A program made the position numbers and the translations under genes. Of a stretch of DNA of 64,000 bases, positions 61,073 to 64,000 are shown piece after piece (the first letter of the stretch is position 1; every line of letters begins with the position of its first letter). The DNA is from Bagarius yarrelli (lineage: Eukaryota > Chordata > Actinopteri > Siluriformes > Sisoridae): the NCBI GenBank assembly GCA_005784505.1, contig VCAZ01000158.1, forward strand, positions 597,501 to 661,500, in the 5' to 3' direction. The notes under the pieces were generated by a model that saw only the letters and a list, made by a program, of their open reading frames with translations, did no database searches and had not been told where the DNA came from.

Positions 61073-63111
61073 CTTGTTTTTTAATTCAACCAGTTTTCCT
61101 ACTTTTTTTATTGGTTGATCAAATTGTATTTACTTTATTAACTACAGTTGCATGGACACTTGTTTTAATCAGCTTGATGAATTCGAACTGCAGTGTTCAT
61201 ATGAGAGCTGAATAGGTTGATATAAGCTGGGCTTTTTACGTTAAAGAAATTAATTTAAAAAAATAGTTTTAATTTTTAGTTAACATTGATGTGACACAAA
61301 CTACCGTATCACAAGATACTTTTTCCATTTCTCTTTAAGGGGGTGTAAACTTTTGCACTCCATCATTTTTAGTCATAAAAGTCATTTTAAAATTTTTTTT
61401 AGATGAGTTTACAAAAATAGTTTAGTTTCGTTTTGTAGCCACTAAAGCAAATTTACTGCTGAAATTATTAGACAAAATGTAGCCAAATAAATGTATAAAG
61501 TCTTCGTTCATGACTTTTGGTTTGCAGTGAGTTAAAATAAAGTTAAATAGATTTTAAAATGTATATAGAATTGAGAGCTGTCATTTTTTTATAAGTATAA
61601 ATCTACATGATCGTTTTAGATCAAATCCTGCACAAGTTTTAAAGATCTGAGCTCAGGGATTGGACTAAATTGTATGTGTGTATGTGTGTGGTAATTTCAG
61701 CATAATTTTGTTGAGTGCTTCTTGACAGAGTTTCCGAATGCTTTTGGACTCGTGGCTCTTGACCAAATAAGATAAAGCAGTGAAAATGTGAAAGCGAATC
61801 GAGTGCATTAACTCTAAACGGAAAATCTATGTTGATTCAATCTTCTCTTGTACTGTCCCTTACCTCGCCTCGTGATGAGATGGAACCTTCCGGACAGATT
61901 GTTAAGCAGGTCCTATCGAAAGTCTGATAATCGAACCGAAACAAATTGACTGCTGTTTATACGATCTTGAAGAAAGTTGCTCCTTTGAGTCATTTTTCCG
62001 GCCTGTTGGGTCAGATCTACATTTGTCATGTTGTTCCTGTCAGCTTTTTCTCAATGGTCGATAGGTCATCAGTCTGTGCGTGCACTCAGCTATATTGCAA
62101 GCGTTTATGTATCTTCCGCCACCATTAAATGGATGTGAAAATGGACAGAGGCTCTGCATTCTATTTCTAGGTCAGTATTATGAAAGACAATGACTGTAAG
62201 TACAACTGTAAGTACAGAGTCAACGATGCTTTTCATCTAAAACAGGAAGTTATTCAGTGCAGAAGTCACTCTGTAGGGCAGAACAGCACTATTAGAAAAT
62301 ACCTTGGCTGAGTTTCGACACAATACGAGCGCCTGTGCAAAAGTTTGCATACCCCTGCCTGATAAAAACAATAAGGCATTTAACGTATGTCATGGTTTCT
62401 TATAGTTTAAAGTAACTGTATGCTGTTTGTCTAACATTCAAACTGACTCCCAACTGACAGCAAAGCTAATAAACATTTCTGCTTTTAAAAAAGAAACATT
62501 AAACTAATTACATCGTGCTAATAGTAAATGGAGGTCTTGCTACTAAAAACAGCCTGACTGCATGTCAGGATTAATCAGATACAGAATCCTGGTTTACACT
62601 GCAGACTAATTGGTGGTCTTTAAAATCCCAACAAAGCCCTGAGACCATAGACAGCTGACAACGAAGACAAACAGATAAAAGCAACCAATAGGAGGACGCC
62701 ATCTGATAATGCAAACTTGTAGGACAGCTTAAGATGCAATGACAAGTGATGACAAAACACAAATAAAATTCGCAGACAGACAAAAATCCTAAAAGACGCA
62801 CAGTGTACAGATGGCTTTAGTCTTAATCTCGATAAGAAACAATATCTATAGGCTACCGTTATTTATATATTTTTTCAAATAGAAAGCTGTAAGGGATGCA
62901 AACTTTTGCACTGATTTAAGAACCTGTGACCCCTTCACCCTAACCAGTGCCCTATCAATTCGGATTCGGATTTAGCCTAAGTGGGTGCATTATGGTGGGC
63001 TGATTTAATCAGATCAGTATCATTTGATACTCTGAGCTTTGATATCAAACAGAAAATCCCGGGATCCAACTCAGGCCCTCAGAATCAATCTCCTGCTCAC
63101 ACACAGCGGCT
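61073..63111. other. Downstream flank and possible 3' UTR of the PPP1R3 gene
   Basis: No ORF of note. TTTTGCACTCC-like words recur near 61353 and 62908. A minus-strand poly(A) signal could not be chosen among the many A/T runs. Confidence 0.3.
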
Positions 63112-63945
63112 CTAGATGAAGTGGATCCAGCCGTTATCCCATTCACGCGGAGGCGAGATTTTAAATCTGTGGCGTCGCACTTTGTAGTTCTTGCCGTCGT
63201 TGTTGTCCCAGAACTCGTCGCTGCCGACGCAGTAACGGACGGCAAACTGGAGGCTGCCGCTGGACTCGAAGAACGCCGGCGTGACGATCTTGAAGTGGAA
63301 CTTATCAGTGACACCGTCGCTCGACTGCGACACGTATGAAGCCGGAACGTCCATGAAGCTCAGCCAGTTGTTAAGCGTGTACCTCAGACACACACACTTC
63401 TCAAACGCCAGATTCAAAACTCGAACGATCCCCGAGATGCTGAACTCGTCCGTTTCTACGGATTCCAGCAGGACTTTTGAGCTTTGGAGCCGTTCCTGAA
63501 AGTCGGGTTGCGAACCCGGACAGGTGAACAGCGTCTCCACGAAGGTGGACTGCGAAAAGCCGTTCGAGTGCTCGAAGTTGTTCAGGTGGAGAGCTCTCGC
63601 CTTTTTAAACTTGTCCATAACGCGATCCGGTGTTTCGGGCACGTCGGTGTCGTCGAAATGCCGCACGGAGATCAGCTCCAGACCGAGCGAATCCGCAAAG
63701 CGCACTTTTTTTTGGCTGGACGGGCTACAAATCCGCGCTACTTCCAGTTTCGCTCTCTCTGCGGAGCTCGGTAAGGATTTGCACCGGCGGCGCTGCCCGG
63801 GACTCATCGGTGGCTTTGGGAATGATTCCCGACCCCTCGGTTTCTCATCCACGACTCGCATCTCTAACGGCTCGCATTCGCCGGTCACGGCCCCCGTCCT
63901 CTCTTCCTCTTCCTCGTCGCCCTCAGTTTTCTCTTCGTCGTCCAT
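63112..63945 (-). CDS. Protein phosphatase 1 regulatory subunit 3 family, PPP1R3D/E-like glycogen-targeting subunit
   Basis: From the ATG at 63945 (context AAAATGG, favourable) the frame encodes 277 residues. Order along the protein: acidic N-terminus, a basic RRRCKSLPSS patch (about residues 51-60, a plausible kinase site), the PP1-docking RVxF motif KKVRFAD (79-85), then a CBM21-type carbohydrate-binding domain (about 140-270) with ISGIVRVLNLAFEK, VCLRYTLNNW and EFWDNNDGKNY. It ends WIHFI, as I recall for PPP1R3D and PPP1R3E, and the length is similar to theirs (about 280-300). Family role: tethers PP1 to glycogen so that it dephosphorylates glycogen synthase and phosphorylase. Assignment to D or E is unsettled. 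No stop occurs upstream in frame before the window edge, and an acceptor-like ATTACAG sits at 63994-63988, so a longer N-terminus from an upstream exon is possible. Confidence 0.85.
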   Translation of the reverse strand: MDDEEKTEGDEEEEERTGAVTGECEPLEMRVVDEKPRGRESFPKPPMSPGQRRRCKSLPSSAERAKLEVARICSPSSQKKVRFADSLGLELISVRHFDDTDVPETPDRVMDKFKKARALHLNNFEHSNGFSQSTFVETLFTCPGSQPDFQERLQSSKVLLESVETDEFSISGIVRVLNLAFEKCVCLRYTLNNWLSFMDVPASYVSQSSDGVTDKFHFKIVTPAFFESSGSLQFAVRYCVGSDEFWDNNDGKNYKVRRHRFKISPPREWDNGWIHFI

Positions 63946-64000
63946 TTTCTGGTTGGCGGTCAGGCTCCCAAACAAACCGGCGATGCAGCTGTAATTTCTC

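Noticed and set aside
63281..63994. Plus-strand ORFs of up to 156 codons over the PPP1R3 gene
   Set aside because: Shadows of a GC-rich coding exon on the other strand.

Overview
The window looks like nuclear DNA from a bony fish. Genes are few and split by introns, and the sequence between them is AT-rich with long runs of microsatellite. tRNA-derived SINEs with a 3' tail typical of teleosts recur, along with relics of Tc1-, hAT- and Ty3/gypsy-type elements. The SINE family suggests an otophysan (for example a catfish-like fish), but this is only an inference. No prokaryotic features apply.

Three protein-coding loci can be supported. (1) A 744-codon exon on the minus strand (17706 to 15475) encodes five Cys-rich modules (CxxC ... 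FFPF ... CxxC) and ends at a clean splice donor, so the rest of the gene lies at lower coordinates or beyond the window. I suspect a large 5' exon of gse1, partly because of gene order, but cannot prove it. (2) A complete eight-exon gene on the plus strand (38055-43722) encodes a 330-residue FAM92/CIBAR BAR-domain protein, closest to CIBAR2. I could place every splice junction by eye. Its fourth intron has the signature of a U12-type (minor spliceosome) intron. (3) At the right edge, on the minus strand (63945 to 63112), lies a PPP1R3-family glycogen-targeting subunit of protein phosphatase 1, with an RVxF motif and a CBM21 domain. Its reading frame stays open to the window edge.

Layout: 1-15474 is probably intron of gene 1, with microsatellites, SINEs, a roughly 530-base pyrimidine tract and several unique GC-richer blocks that may be conserved noncoding DNA. 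15475-17706 is the Cys-rich exon, with its leader and promoter to about 18.1 kb. 18.1-38 kb is the intergenic region between two divergently transcribed genes, rich in repeats, with a hAT-type MITE carrying an 8-bp target duplication and a 21-bp perfect palindrome whose arms resemble CTCF sites. 38-43.7 kb is cibar2. 43.8-47.5 kb holds a decayed chromodomain Ty3/gypsy retrotransposon lying between two copies of a duplicated segment derived from the cibar2 3' end. 47.5-63 kb is gene-poor DNA with SINEs, purine tracts and minisatellites. 63.1-64 kb is the PPP1R3 gene.

The three genes do not form a pathway: one is a putative nuclear or zinc-binding protein, one a ciliary-base BAR protein and one a glycogen-metabolism regulator. 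The head-to-head order of genes 1 and 2 matches my recollection of the GSE1/CIBAR2 neighbourhood in human 16q24.
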